From Desulfobacteraceae bacterium (GTDB lineage: Bacteria > Desulfobacterota > Desulfobacteria > Desulfobacterales > Desulfosalsimonadaceae): a stretch of 9,637 nucleotides of DNA. The notes beneath the pieces are model-generated. The model was not told the origin of the DNA. It made no database searches and saw only the letters and a list, made by a program, of their open reading frames with translations. Positions 1 through 6,504 of this stretch are shown here, one piece after another. The stretch is taken from the NCBI GenBank assembly GCA_024636355.1, contig JAGXHH010000193.1:1-9637 (forward strand), read 5' to 3'. The position numbers and the translations under genes were made by a program. The stretch's first letter is position 1, and each line of letters opens with the position of its first letter.

Positions 1-29
1 CGGCAGCGTCAGATGTGTATAAGAGACAG
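1..29 (+). other. Nextera transposase adapter remnant (artefact)
   Basis: The first 29 bases match the Illumina Nextera read-1 transposase adapter without its first four bases. Bases 11-29 are the 19-base Tn5 mosaic end, AGATGTGTATAAGAGACAG. This is library sequence that escaped trimming and not genomic DNA. A reading frame opening in it on the plus strand begins MCIRDS, a typical adapter-derived artefact, and should not be annotated as a protein. Confidence 0.97.
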
Positions 30-1119
30 TAACGAAATTGGCGCTGATTTCGATTCGATCGTAATCACGATTGATTTCCAGCATCCGGTCAAACGCCCGG
101 GCCACTTTCTCGGCGGTCAACGGTTTTTGCAGCACGCTGAGGGTTTCGGTATCCCCGGACTCGAATCCGAGATTTATGAACGTTTGAAAAGGCAGCCGGT
201 TCAACCTGTCAAACAGCCGGGCATCGGATCGCAGGATCGAATCAACGCTGCCGAACAGAAAACACCGGGGCTCCTTCATGTTCGATTTGTCGAATTCCAA
301 AATGTCCCAGGCGGTTTTTGCGGCAAATTCGAGAATATCGATGCCGGCGAACAGGGCATCGTGCTGACCGAGAAACAGGGCATTGTAATTGATCAGGTCC
401 CGGCCGTAAAACGCCTTTAGTGCGTGCAGCTGTTCTATAATTTCATCCCTGTTTCGGACTTTGAAAGCCTGTCCGGATTTTACCCGACAGAAACCGCAAT
501 TGTACAGGCAACCGTCGGCAACCGTCAACGGGACCACGTTGTATTCCACATGGCGGGTATCGGGCGGCAGCACCGTGACCGGTCCGTCGAAAATGCCATG
601 GAACAGGCGGGTCCTTTGCCCAAGGACGTCCGGCGACATTTCCAGAACCTGCTCGACAAATGCGGCCGCAGGCGCTTCAAGCCGGTTTGTCTTCAGGGTC
701 GCCAGCTTCTCCATCAGCCGGTCCCGGGCCGAAAACGCATCGCGAACCTCATCGCTTTGAAACAAATCCTTGCCGAAAACGGTATTGGTGCCATACGGCA
801 GGCAGGGGACATAGTACTCGCCTGTATAATTGACGGCCCCGTTGTAGCCGCCGGCGGAAAAATAGGTCCAGTCATTTCCGCAGGTGCGCTTGAGCCATTC
901 GGCGCTCTGCAGCCAGCCGCCGGTCCGGCCCCGGATGGTTTTGATCTCTCCGTTTAAATTGAATTCAAAAATATGGGTTTTCGTCCGGATCTCCCCGAAA
1001 CGGCCGAAGCGGAGCGGGTAACTGATTTTAAGGTACCGGTCCGCGCCCTGTTTTTCAGGCGTAATGATCAGGTTGTCGATTTCAAAGCAAGTCGTTTCCT
1101 GCCCGGCAGTTGCCCTCAT
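30..1119 (-). CDS. Radical SAM protein, C-terminus cut by contig edge
   Basis: The minus strand reads open from ATG at 1119 to the adapter junction, giving about 363 residues with no stop, so the C-terminus is missing. The motif C204-x3-C208-x2-C211 (in GCLYNCGFCRVKSG) is the radical SAM signature that binds the [4Fe-4S] cluster used to cleave S-adenosylmethionine. Further on, GFESG at 318-322 followed by a KPLTAE segment is typical of the SAM-binding half of the TIM barrel in Elp3/HemN-like members. About 190 residues lie before the cluster motif, an N-terminal extension that I do not recognise. The ribosome site is weak (AAAGAG seven to ten bases upstream). The gene lies 79 bases behind the U32 gene on the same strand and may share its transcript. 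Family membership is secure; the reaction and substrate are unknown. Overlapping plus-strand frames are shadows. Confidence 0.9.
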
Positions 1120-1171
1120 GTAACATCTCTTTTTCCATCAAAACGAACTGTTTTTTTAATTAAGGCAGTTT

Positions 1172-1200
1172 CTTCATGTTCTTCATGGATCTTCATGTTT
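1172..1200. repeat. CTTCATG short repeat array, three units
   Basis: Three consecutive units begin CTTCATG at 1172, 1181 and 1191, spaced 9 and 10 bases. The array lies between the radical SAM gene and the U32 gene and includes the last bases of the U32 stop codon. Nineteen of the 20 bases at 1181-1200 recur at 7361-7380, and related arrays occur at 2635-2659 and 7311-7402, so this is a dispersed intergenic repeat family. Function is unknown. Confidence 0.8.
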
Positions 1201-2488
1201 ACGCCACGTCAATCGATTTACAATTATCTGAACCTTGACCTGCACCAGGCTGGCGGCGCGCACCCGGTCCGGTCCGCCGGAGGATGTCGCCGGGGCCGCA
1301 GTCATCGGCGGTTTCCAGCACCAGTGTCACCCGGGTATTGGGCTGTGCAACCGTTGTACTGTCGCCTTTCGGGCCGATGATTTCGCAGATGGTGTTGAGC
1401 CGGGCCGGGCCGACGGGGCTGACGATTTCGATGCAATCTCCGGATACTGTCTTGTTGCGGATATCCACGAGTAATCGGAATGGATCAGGTTTCCGGACGA
1501 CTTTTCCAACATACCGGTGATCCACCGGCGTCTTCGGGATATCGAAATTCGGAATCAACCCGGCCGGATCATTGAAGAAAAAGCCGGTGGAATACCCGCG
1601 GTAATTGATCGTCTCGAGCTCCGTCTTCCATTCAGGAAGAATTTGGTATTCTGCCGGATCGGTATAATACGCATCGATGGCCTGCCGGTAGGTTTTAACC
1701 GTGGCGGCCAGGTAATTGAGCCCTTTCATCCGGCCTTCGATCTTCAGCGAGGCAATGCCGGCCTCGATCAATTCGGGGATATGCTCGATGGTGCACAAGT
1801 CCCGGGCATTGAAAATATAGGTGCCGCGATCGTCTTGTTCAATCGGCATGAATTTGCCCGGCCGTGTTTCTTCCACCAGGTGATAGCGCCACCGGCAGGC
1901 ATGGGCGCAGGACCCGCGGTTGGCGTCCCGGCCGGCCAGGTAATTGCTGAGCAGGCAGCGGCCGGAGTAGGACACGCACATCGCCCCGTGGGCAAAGGCC
2001 TCTACCTCTATGGGAACCGTTTCGGCAATCGCTTTTATTTCCGTTAAGCTCAGTTCCCGCGCCGCATTGATCCGGGTGGCGCCCAGTTCAGCCCAGAAGG
2101 CCGCGCTCATGCAGCTGGTTGTATTGGCCTGGGTGCTGATGTGAACGGGAATATCTCCTATGATGTCGCGCGCCATCATGAAAACGCCGGGATCGGCAAG
2201 TATGACCGCATCCGGCCGAATGCGGCCGAGGTGCGCAAGGTATTCGGCAATTTCGTTTTGCTCGGCAGTTCTTGCAAAGACGTTGACCGCTACGTAGACT
2301 TTTGCCCCGTGGCCGTGGGCGTAGGCGATGGCATCGCCCATCCCGTCAATGGTGAAATTTCCGGAAAAATTCCTGAGGGAAAATGAGCTGCCGCCCAGAT
2401 AGACCGCATCGGCGCCGAAATGAATGGCAGTCTCAAGCTTTTCAAAATTTCCCGCTGGAGCGAGAAGTTCAATACGTTGTCGGGGCAT
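1199..2488 (-). CDS. U32 family Fe-S protein (TrhP/UbiU type)
   Basis: This 429-residue protein carries the U32 signature E-x-F-x2-G-x2-C-x4-G-x-C-x2-S at residues 163-181 (EAFAHGAMCVSYSGRCLLS). Cysteines 171, 178, 194 and 232 have nearly the spacing of the four [4Fe-4S] ligands of UbiU, and the segment around NARDLCTIEH and SLKIEGRMK follows the family closely. The N-terminus (ELLAPAGNFEKLETAIHFGADAVYLGG) is the usual U32 start. Members were once called peptidases. Characterised ones (TrhP, RlhA, UbiU/UbiV) are prephenate- or Fe-S-dependent hydroxylation factors acting on tRNA, rRNA or ubiquinone precursors. The length and an additional beta-rich domain after about residue 320 favour a TrhP-like tRNA-modifying role, which is inference. 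The family fold normally ends near GDILRR (residues 400-405). The last 24 residues here are low-complexity G/P/R/Q and may be a frameshift product (see findings). The ATG at 2488 is the only sensible start. Confidence 0.93.
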   Translation of the reverse strand: MPRQRIELLAPAGNFEKLETAIHFGADAVYLGGSSFSLRNFSGNFTIDGMGDAIAYAHGHGAKVYVAVNVFARTAEQNEIAEYLAHLGRIRPDAVILADPGVFMMARDIIGDIPVHISTQANTTSCMSAAFWAELGATRINAARELSLTEIKAIAETVPIEVEAFAHGAMCVSYSGRCLLSNYLAGRDANRGSCAHACRWRYHLVEETRPGKFMPIEQDDRGTYIFNARDLCTIEHIPELIEAGIASLKIEGRMKGLNYLAATVKTYRQAIDAYYTDPAEYQILPEWKTELETINYRGYSTGFFFNDPAGLIPNFDIPKTPVDHRYVGKVVRKPDPFRLLVDIRNKTVSGDCIEIVSPVGPARLNTICEIIGPKGDSTTVAQPNTRVTLVLETADDCGPGDILRRTGPGARRQPGAGQGSDNCKSIDVA

Positions 2489-2525
2489 GATTTCAATCCC
2501 GATAAATAGTTGATGGGTCCGTAAT

Positions 2526-2555
2526 TAGCAAAACCAACCATAGCAAAACCAACCA
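2526..2555. repeat. 15-base perfect tandem duplication
   Basis: TAGCAAAACCAACCA occurs at 2526-2540 and again immediately at 2541-2555 without mismatch. Its core AGCAAAACCAAC is found a third time at 5227-5238, in the spacer between the two dehydratase subunit genes. The copies lie just upstream of the U32 gene. A looser pair, ACCACAGAGAAC (about 2552) and ACCGCAGAGACA (about 2600), follows in the same spacer. Confidence 0.85.
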
Positions 2556-2634
2556 CAGAGAACGCAGCGCTGCCATTGGCCGCAACCAAACTATACCAAA
2601 ACCGCAGAGACACTGCGAACAGCGGTTTGATATA

Positions 2635-2659
2635 CATGAAGACCATGAAGAACATGAAA
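2635..2659. repeat. CATGAAG short repeat array, three units
   Basis: CATGAAG at 2635-2641 and 2644-2650 and CATGAAA at 2653-2659 are spaced nine bases apart. This is the reverse complement of the CTTCATG arrays at 1172-1200 and 7361-7402. The left edge ATATACATGAAGA (2630-2642) is identical to 7306-7318. Confidence 0.78.
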
Positions 2660-2729
2660 ACCCGGGATAATAAAAAAACAGGCAAAAGACAATGGAATGA
2701 TGAAATAAAAGCAGGGGGGATATGTGATG

Positions 2730-2777
2730 AAAAAAACCCGTTGCCGGGGTCAGCCCTTTTATTGTCCGGCAAGGGTT
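2730..2777 (-). terminator. Intrinsic terminator after Mth938-domain gene
   Basis: On the minus strand, AACCCTTGCCGG (2777-2766) pairs with CCGGCAACGGGTT (2747-2735). This makes a 12-base-pair stem with one bulged base (2740), an 18-base loop and a run of seven T (2736-2730). The stem begins at the stop codon of the upstream gene, so termination is tightly linked to the end of that reading frame. It is a textbook rho-independent terminator and separates this unit from the U32 gene. Confidence 0.87.
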
Positions 2778-3028
2778 CAGCAGGTTAAATGAAATCCGGC
2801 AGCGACGTTCCGGTTTTCTTCAACCAGGCGGTTGAAGGTTTGCGCGGCTTGTGCCGTCGGCTGTTCGATCAGCCGGATGCCCGATTCGGTCAATCGTTTA
2901 ACCAGTTCTGCATCCGGGGCCATGCGACCGGGGTCGCCTTTGCCAAGAACAAGTATTTCGGGATTGGCCGAAAGGATATCCTCGATATCTTCGACGGCAA
3001 CCCCGTCTGGAAGACCACAGGACAGCAC
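2777..3028 (-). CDS. Short Mth938-domain (AAMDC-like, DUF498) protein
   Basis: This 83-residue protein matches the C-terminal two thirds of the Mth938/AAMDC fold: PEILVLGKG (23-31), then GIRLIEQPTAQAAQTFNRL (50-68) and the terminal GFHLTC. The GxFHxTC end and the TAxAxxxxNxL helix are family hallmarks. The domain is widespread, and its biochemical role in bacteria is not established. Family members are usually about 110-125 residues; the first two strands, some 35-40 residues, are absent here. The only start is GTG at 3028, since the in-frame TAA of the upstream gene lies just six bases before it. The gene is therefore probably translated by coupling to the upstream winged-helix protein, with which it forms a two-gene unit closed by a terminator. 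It could be a genuine short variant, a decayed copy, or the tail of a fusion broken by one stop codon. Confidence 0.75.
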   Translation of the reverse strand: MLSCGLPDGVAVEDIEDILSANPEILVLGKGDPGRMAPDAELVKRLTESGIRLIEQPTAQAAQTFNRLVEENRNVAAGFHLTC

Positions 3029-3034
3029 TGGAAT

Positions 3035-3619
3035 TTATTCGCTTCCGAAACCTGCAAACCGGATATTGAGATTTAAATTGATATTCAATCCGCCTTGATC
3101 GGAAACTTCCTCGAGAAACCGGGCAAACAGGGTTTTGATCGCCTGATCCGAAAGCTCGGCGCCGGCCGTCGTTTTGGGAATCCGGGACTGCCTTGCCGCC
3201 GCGGCCATTGCCGGAGGCCTGCCCCGACGGGAGGTGCGCCGCATCGGCGGGGATTTGAGTCGGGACGCCTTAATATGCTTCTTGATTTCCGGATGATCCT
3301 CAATCGCCTGTTCGAGCGTAAACCGATTTTTCCCGGTCTTGCGGGTCAGATCGTACAAGTGTTCGGGTTCGAGATCAAACGATTCGGGCACCAGGTTGTA
3401 GGTGAACCCTTTGTGGGTCTTTTTTTTCTGGATCAAAAAACCCAGATCGCACTTATCGCTGTTGCTGAGTTTGGCCAGAATGCTGGCGATATCCTGGATT
3501 TTCATATCCCTGCCGGAAAGTTCCGAAACACGTTCGGTAATATCCGGCGACCTGAGATTCTGTCCCGACCGCAATGCGTCGATAATGTATTCGCTGTTTG
3601 TTTTTTTGCTGCGTTCCAT
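3035..3619 (-). CDS. Winged-helix protein with AT-hook-like segment, hypothetical
   Basis: I chose ATG at 3619 (194 residues) because AAGGAG lies nine bases upstream; a TTG start at 3640 would place that site inside the gene. Residues 8-78 (SEYIIDALRSG ... KGFTYNLVPE) have the helix-helix-helix-strand pattern of a winged helix-turn-helix, which is inference from pattern only. Residues about 93-150 are strongly basic and contain RRGRPP (131-136), the core of a minor-groove-binding AT-hook. The C-terminus has a helix (158-173) and an alternating strand NINLNLNIRF (179-188). No known family name comes to mind. The gene is divergent from the dehydratase operon, and an AT-rich tract lies directly upstream. 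A DNA-binding role, perhaps regulating itself or the neighbouring operon, is plausible but unproven. The next gene follows six bases after its stop in the same frame. Confidence 0.8.
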   Translation of the reverse strand: MERSKKTNSEYIIDALRSGQNLRSPDITERVSELSGRDMKIQDIASILAKLSNSDKCDLGFLIQKKKTHKGFTYNLVPESFDLEPEHLYDLTRKTGKNRFTLEQAIEDHPEIKKHIKASRLKSPPMRRTSRRGRPPAMAAAARQSRIPKTTAGAELSDQAIKTLFARFLEEVSDQGGLNINLNLNIRFAGFGSE

Positions 3620-3640
3620 AATCGCTCGCTCCTTATCCAA

Positions 3641-3780
3641 CTATTTTTTATGTTTGAAAAAGTTCCGTTTGCATATCGTAAGTAATAATATTTACGAGTA
3701 AATTAAAAGTATGAATTATGATAAATAAAATTATTCCCTAATAGATTTTTGTCAAACAACTTATATCACTATTTACAGAC
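3641..3780. other. AT-rich divergent intergenic tract
   Basis: By hand count about 31 of these 140 bases are G or C (22%), far below the neighbouring genes. The tract sits directly upstream of the winged-helix/AT-hook gene. It contains a 14-base palindrome, ATTTACGAGTAAAT (3690-3703), which could be an operator. Such a tract suits promoters, DNA bending and AT-hook binding, but none of these is shown. Confidence 0.6.
3728..3755 (-). promoter_or_regulatory. Possible sigma70 promoter for winged-helix gene
   Basis: On the minus strand an exact TTGACA lies at 3755-3750, and TAATTT lies 16 bases downstream at 3733-3728. The -35 is perfect but the -10 matches only half of the consensus. It would give a leader of roughly 100 bases before the ATG at 3619. 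In such AT-rich DNA chance matches are likely. Confidence 0.35.
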
Positions 3781-3977
3781 ATTTGTCCGGGGACTTGCTG
3801 AATTCGGATGGTAGTTATCACGCGGCGGCAAGCTCCATCTCGGGTAAATGACTAAAGAAGAGAAGGGATCACTGTTTTTTTCGGGGCCAGAGAATAGCCG
3901 CATTCAGGCATTAAAAATGCGGGATTGGCGCCTGGTTACACCTGTCTTCAAAAAACGAGCGCTCGCTCTTTTTAGCC
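3781..3977. other. Leader-side spacer with small hairpins, no gene supported
   Basis: This stretch lies upstream of the operon promoter. It contains a 7-base-pair hairpin, CCGCATT (3898-3904) with AATGCGG (3916-3922) around an 11-base loop. It also contains the palindrome CGAGCGCTCG (3956-3965) between A5 and T5 runs, which resembles a weak bidirectional terminator but has almost no loop. A 61-codon frame from 3848 has no good ribosome site and no recognisable protein, so I do not call it a gene. Confidence 0.5.
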
Positions 3978-4006
3978 TTGACACGCCTCCGGCCCGAGAG
4001 TATGTA
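3978..4006 (+). promoter_or_regulatory. Probable sigma70-like promoter of the dehydratase operon
   Basis: TTGACA at 3978-3983 is separated by exactly 17 bases from TATGTA at 4001-4006. The -35 is a perfect match, and the -10 keeps the leading TAT. Transcription would start about 65 bases before the ATG at 4078, and no other promoter-like pair stands out here. The weak -10 suggests a need for an activator, which is inference. Confidence 0.5.
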
Positions 4007-4077
4007 GAAAGAGGAAGAAAAGCCGCCGGATAGCGTCTCCAGTTAATTTTATCTGCAAAATATTAGGGGTGTTCTGC

Positions 4078-5199
4078 ATGAATCCTTTTGACCTGTTTGC
4101 ATCGGTTTCCCGATCTCCTTATGCGCATGCCAGAGCAGAGAAGAAAAATGACGGCAAAAAGCGGATCGGGTATTTTTGTTCGTATGCACCCGAGGAGTTG
4201 GTCCATGCGGCCGGAGCCATTCCGTTTCGATTATTTGGCGCCAGGCGAGATATCCGGGCAGCCGATGCCCACCTGCAATCCTACTGCTGTTCCCTTGTCC
4301 GGGGAGGGCTTGAAGATGCCCTGCAGAAAGAACTCGACTTTTTAGACGGCGCGGTATTTCCCCACACATGTGATTCGATCCAGCGCCTGTCGGATATCTG
4401 GAGACTGAATGCCGGCTTTCCGATCCATTTCGACGTGGTCATGCCGGTAAAACTCAACACGTCGAGTGCCCGGCAGTACATGATCGATGTGCTGGCCAAA
4501 TTCCGGAAAGACCTGGAAGAATCTCTTCAGGTCTCCATCTCCGATGATGCCATAGTCGAATCAATCCGCTTGTACAACCGGATCCGAGACCGGCTTGAAA
4601 AACTCTATTTGATCCGCAGCGGCAATCCGGAGAGTCTGCCCCCGTCGGCAATGAACATGGTGATGAAATCTGCCATGATCATGGATCGTGCGGTATTCTT
4701 AGAAGCGCTCGAGCAGCTGCTCGAAACGCTTTCCAACACAAAGGCGCAAAGCGGCGGTTCCAAACGCAAGCGGATTCTTATTTCCGGGGGCATCTGCAAC
4801 CACCCCGATATATATGATGTACTGGCCGAGGCCGGAGGCGATGTCGTATGGGACGACTTGTGCACCGGTTACCGGTACGCCGGCGGCCGGATCGACGAAT
4901 CGGCCGATCCGATAGAGGCCATCGCCGACCGCTACCTCACCCGTATGGCCTGCCCGGCCAAGCACCTGTCGAACACCGCCCGGGGAGAGCACCTCCTGGA
5001 GGCGGTCCGGGAGCAGAAGATTGAGGGCGTGGTATTCCTGCTGCTGAAATTCTGTGACCCCCACGCCTTTGACTATCCGTACCTGAAGCAGTTTCTCGAC
5101 GATAAGGGTATCCCCAATATTCTGGTCGAAGTCGAAGAGCAGCCGGCGCCGGAAGGCCAGTTGCGCACCCGGTTTGAAACGTTTGTCGATATGCTGTAG
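4078..5199 (+). CDS. 2-hydroxyacyl-CoA dehydratase/BCR family subunit, HgdB/BcrC-like
   Basis: This 373-residue protein belongs to the HGD-D family, whose members use a low-potential [4Fe-4S] cluster to pass one energised electron to a CoA thioester, as in (R)-2-hydroxyacyl-CoA dehydratases and class I benzoyl-CoA reductases. Visible family motifs are the N-terminal CSYAPEELVHAAGAIPFRLF (34-53), YCCSLVRGG (69-77), FPHTCDSIQRL (94-104), ISGGICNHPDIYDVL (235-249) and the C-terminal KFCDPHAFDYPYLK (325-338) followed by LVEVEEQ and QLRTRFETFVDML. By analogy C71 (or C70), C98 and C326 are the likely cluster ligands. ATG 4078 is preferred over GTG 4069 because AGGGG lies eight bases before it. The length fits the smaller subunit. 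It is the first gene of the operon, 63 bases before its partner. Whether the substrate is a 2-hydroxyacyl-CoA or an aromatic/unsaturated acyl-CoA cannot be decided from sequence alone. Confidence 0.93.
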   Translation: MNPFDLFASVSRSPYAHARAEKKNDGKKRIGYFCSYAPEELVHAAGAIPFRLFGARRDIRAADAHLQSYCCSLVRGGLEDALQKELDFLDGAVFPHTCDSIQRLSDIWRLNAGFPIHFDVVMPVKLNTSSARQYMIDVLAKFRKDLEESLQVSISDDAIVESIRLYNRIRDRLEKLYLIRSGNPESLPPSAMNMVMKSAMIMDRAVFLEALEQLLETLSNTKAQSGGSKRKRILISGGICNHPDIYDVLAEAGGDVVWDDLCTGYRYAGGRIDESADPIEAIADRYLTRMACPAKHLSNTARGEHLLEAVREQKIEGVVFLLLKFCDPHAFDYPYLKQFLDDKGIPNILVEVEEQPAPEGQLRTRFETFVDML

Positions 5200-5200
5200 C

Positions 5201-5238
5201 CCTGATGCTATAACCTGATGCTTTAAAGCAAAACCAAC
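5201..5238. repeat. 13-base tandem plus AGCAAAACCAAC copy in operon spacer
   Basis: CCTGATGCTATAA (5201-5213) is followed at once by CCTGATGCTTTAA (5214-5226), one mismatch in 13. Directly behind is AGCAAAACCAAC (5227-5238), the core of the tandem at 2526-2555. This fills most of the 63-base gap between the two subunit genes, just upstream of the second ribosome site. Confidence 0.75.
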
Positions 5239-5262
5239 TACAATTCCCAGGAGAGTCGATCA

Positions 5263-6504
5263 ATGGCGGACGCCCCTGAAAAAGCGCGTGATCCGGAAAA
5301 GGAGAAACGGAAGATCAAATCCGTTTCGAAAATGAAAGAGATCATGACCAATTATTATATCGAGGCCAAGACCGCCCGGGATTCGGGCAAAAAAGTCGCC
5401 TGGATTACTTCCGGCGGCCCGGTCGAGCCCCTGATCGCCATGGACGTGATACCCGTCTATCCCGAAAATCACGGTGCGATGATCGGTGCCTCCAAAATGG
5501 GGGTCGATTTGTGCGAAAAGGCGGAAGAAATGGGGTATTCCCGGGATTTGTGTTCCTACGCCCGGGCCGATATTGCCAGTGCCGCCACCAATGGCGGACC
5601 GATCGGCGGGCTGCCCGAACCGGATTTCCTGGTCTGCTGCAACAACATCTGCGGCACGGTGCTCAAGTGGTATGAAGTCGCGGCCCGGTATTACAACGTG
5701 CCACTGTTTATCCTCGATACCCCGTTCGTGCACCGGGAGTTTTCCGATGCGGCCAGAGATTACGTGATCCGGCAGATTTATGAATACATCGATTTCCTGG
5801 AAGTCCAGTGCGGGAAAAAGGCCGATTTCGACCGGATGCAGGAAGTCGGCAAACTCTCCGTGGAAAGCATGCGGCTCTGGCAGGCGGTACTCGATGTGGC
5901 GGCCCACAAGCCCGCACCGATGAGTGCATTCGATGCGTTCTTCCATCTCGCCCTGATCGTCACCCTTCGGGGGAAGCCGGTGGTCGTCGATTATTACCAG
6001 GGGTTGCTCGATGAAATGAACGAGCGCATCCGCGATGGCATCGCCATGGTCCCGAATGAAAAATACCGCCTGCTCTGGGACAACCTGCCGATATGGTATA
6101 AAACAAAATGGCTTTCCGAGAAATTTGCCTCCCATGATGCCTGCCTGGTGGCCGACACGTATACCTCGGCCTGGAGCGGGGTACTGCCGCTGATAGATGA
6201 AAATAATTTCCTGGAAACCATGAGCGTGGCGTACACGAAAATTTACATCAATATTTCTATCGATTTGATGATCGACAAGCTGCGGGAGATGATCCGCAAA
6301 TATGATGCGGACGGTCTGGTGATGCATTCCAACCGCAGTTGCAAACCGTATTCCCTTGGCCAGTATGACCTTCAAAAAATGGTCATGAAGGAACTCAAGA
6401 TCCCGACCTTGATCATCGAAGCCGATATGGTCGATGAGCGCCAGTTTTCCGAAAGCCAGATAGACACGCGAATTGACGCCTTTATGGAGACTCTGAAATC
6501 GTGA
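5263..6504 (+). CDS. 2-hydroxyacyl-CoA dehydratase/BCR family subunit, HgdA/BcrB-like
   Basis: This is the larger, 413-residue partner of the preceding subunit, from the same HGD-D family but clearly divergent. The first 25 residues are charged and probably not part of the fold. Family motifs are GGPVEPLIAMDVIPVYPENH (51-70), LCSYARADI (96-104), CCNNICGTVLKWYE (125-138) followed by NVPLFILDTPF, and MHSNRSCKPYSLGQ (354-367) with PTLIIEADMVDER near the end. C97, C126 or C130, and C360 are the likely ligands of a [4Fe-4S] cluster. The SNRSCKPYSLGQ box and the length of just over 400 residues recall BcrB/BadE of benzoyl-CoA reductase as much as HgdA. AGGAGA eight bases upstream fixes the ATG. The stop overlaps the GTG of the activator gene by four bases, so translation is coupled, as expected for an enzyme and its dedicated activator. 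Confidence 0.93.
   Translation: MADAPEKARDPEKEKRKIKSVSKMKEIMTNYYIEAKTARDSGKKVAWITSGGPVEPLIAMDVIPVYPENHGAMIGASKMGVDLCEKAEEMGYSRDLCSYARADIASAATNGGPIGGLPEPDFLVCCNNICGTVLKWYEVAARYYNVPLFILDTPFVHREFSDAARDYVIRQIYEYIDFLEVQCGKKADFDRMQEVGKLSVESMRLWQAVLDVAAHKPAPMSAFDAFFHLALIVTLRGKPVVVDYYQGLLDEMNERIRDGIAMVPNEKYRLLWDNLPIWYKTKWLSEKFASHDACLVADTYTSAWSGVLPLIDENNFLETMSVAYTKIYINISIDLMIDKLREMIRKYDADGLVMHSNRSCKPYSLGQYDLQKMVMKELKIPTLIIEADMVDERQFSESQIDTRIDAFMETLKS

Larger units (their letters stand above)
2489..2729. other. Repeat-rich spacer, no gene supported
   Basis: This spacer lies between the U32 start and the terminator of the Mth938-domain gene. It holds the 15-base tandem, the ACC(A/G)CAGAGA pair and a CATGAAG array, and I see no convincing coding sequence. 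The promoter of the U32 gene should lie here, but I cannot place a clear -35/-10 pair. Confidence 0.6.

Noticed and set aside
13..957. Plus-strand open frames of 135 and 177 codons
   Set aside because: The first starts inside the adapter (MCIRDS). Both lie opposite the radical SAM gene, which carries a clear family motif on the minus strand; they are shadows.
2526..2555. CRISPR-like array
   Set aside because: Only two directly adjacent 15-base copies without spacers, and no cas genes nearby. None of the repeat groups in the window has the repeat-spacer regularity of a CRISPR array.
2290..2772. Minus-strand 160-codon frame with hydrophobic stretches across the spacer upstream of the U32 gene
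   Set aside because: It spans the terminator, the tandem repeats and the first part of the U32 gene in another frame. The hydrophobic stretches come from translated CTTCATG repeats, not a membrane protein.
3951..3973. Intrinsic terminator at the CGAGCGCTCG palindrome
   Set aside because: The palindrome leaves a loop of at most two bases and lies upstream of, not behind, a gene on the plus strand. It is too weak to call.
3848..4033. Possible 61-residue leader protein before the dehydratase operon
   Set aside because: There is no ribosome binding site at its ATG and no recognisable family. The frame overlaps the best promoter of the operon and several small hairpins, so it looks like chance.
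5260..6375. Minus-strand open frame of 371 codons opposite the large dehydratase subunit
   Set aside because: Its length reflects high third-position GC in the real gene. The plus strand has unmistakable HGD-D motifs, a good ribosome site and translational coupling, while the minus-strand product resembles no known protein.
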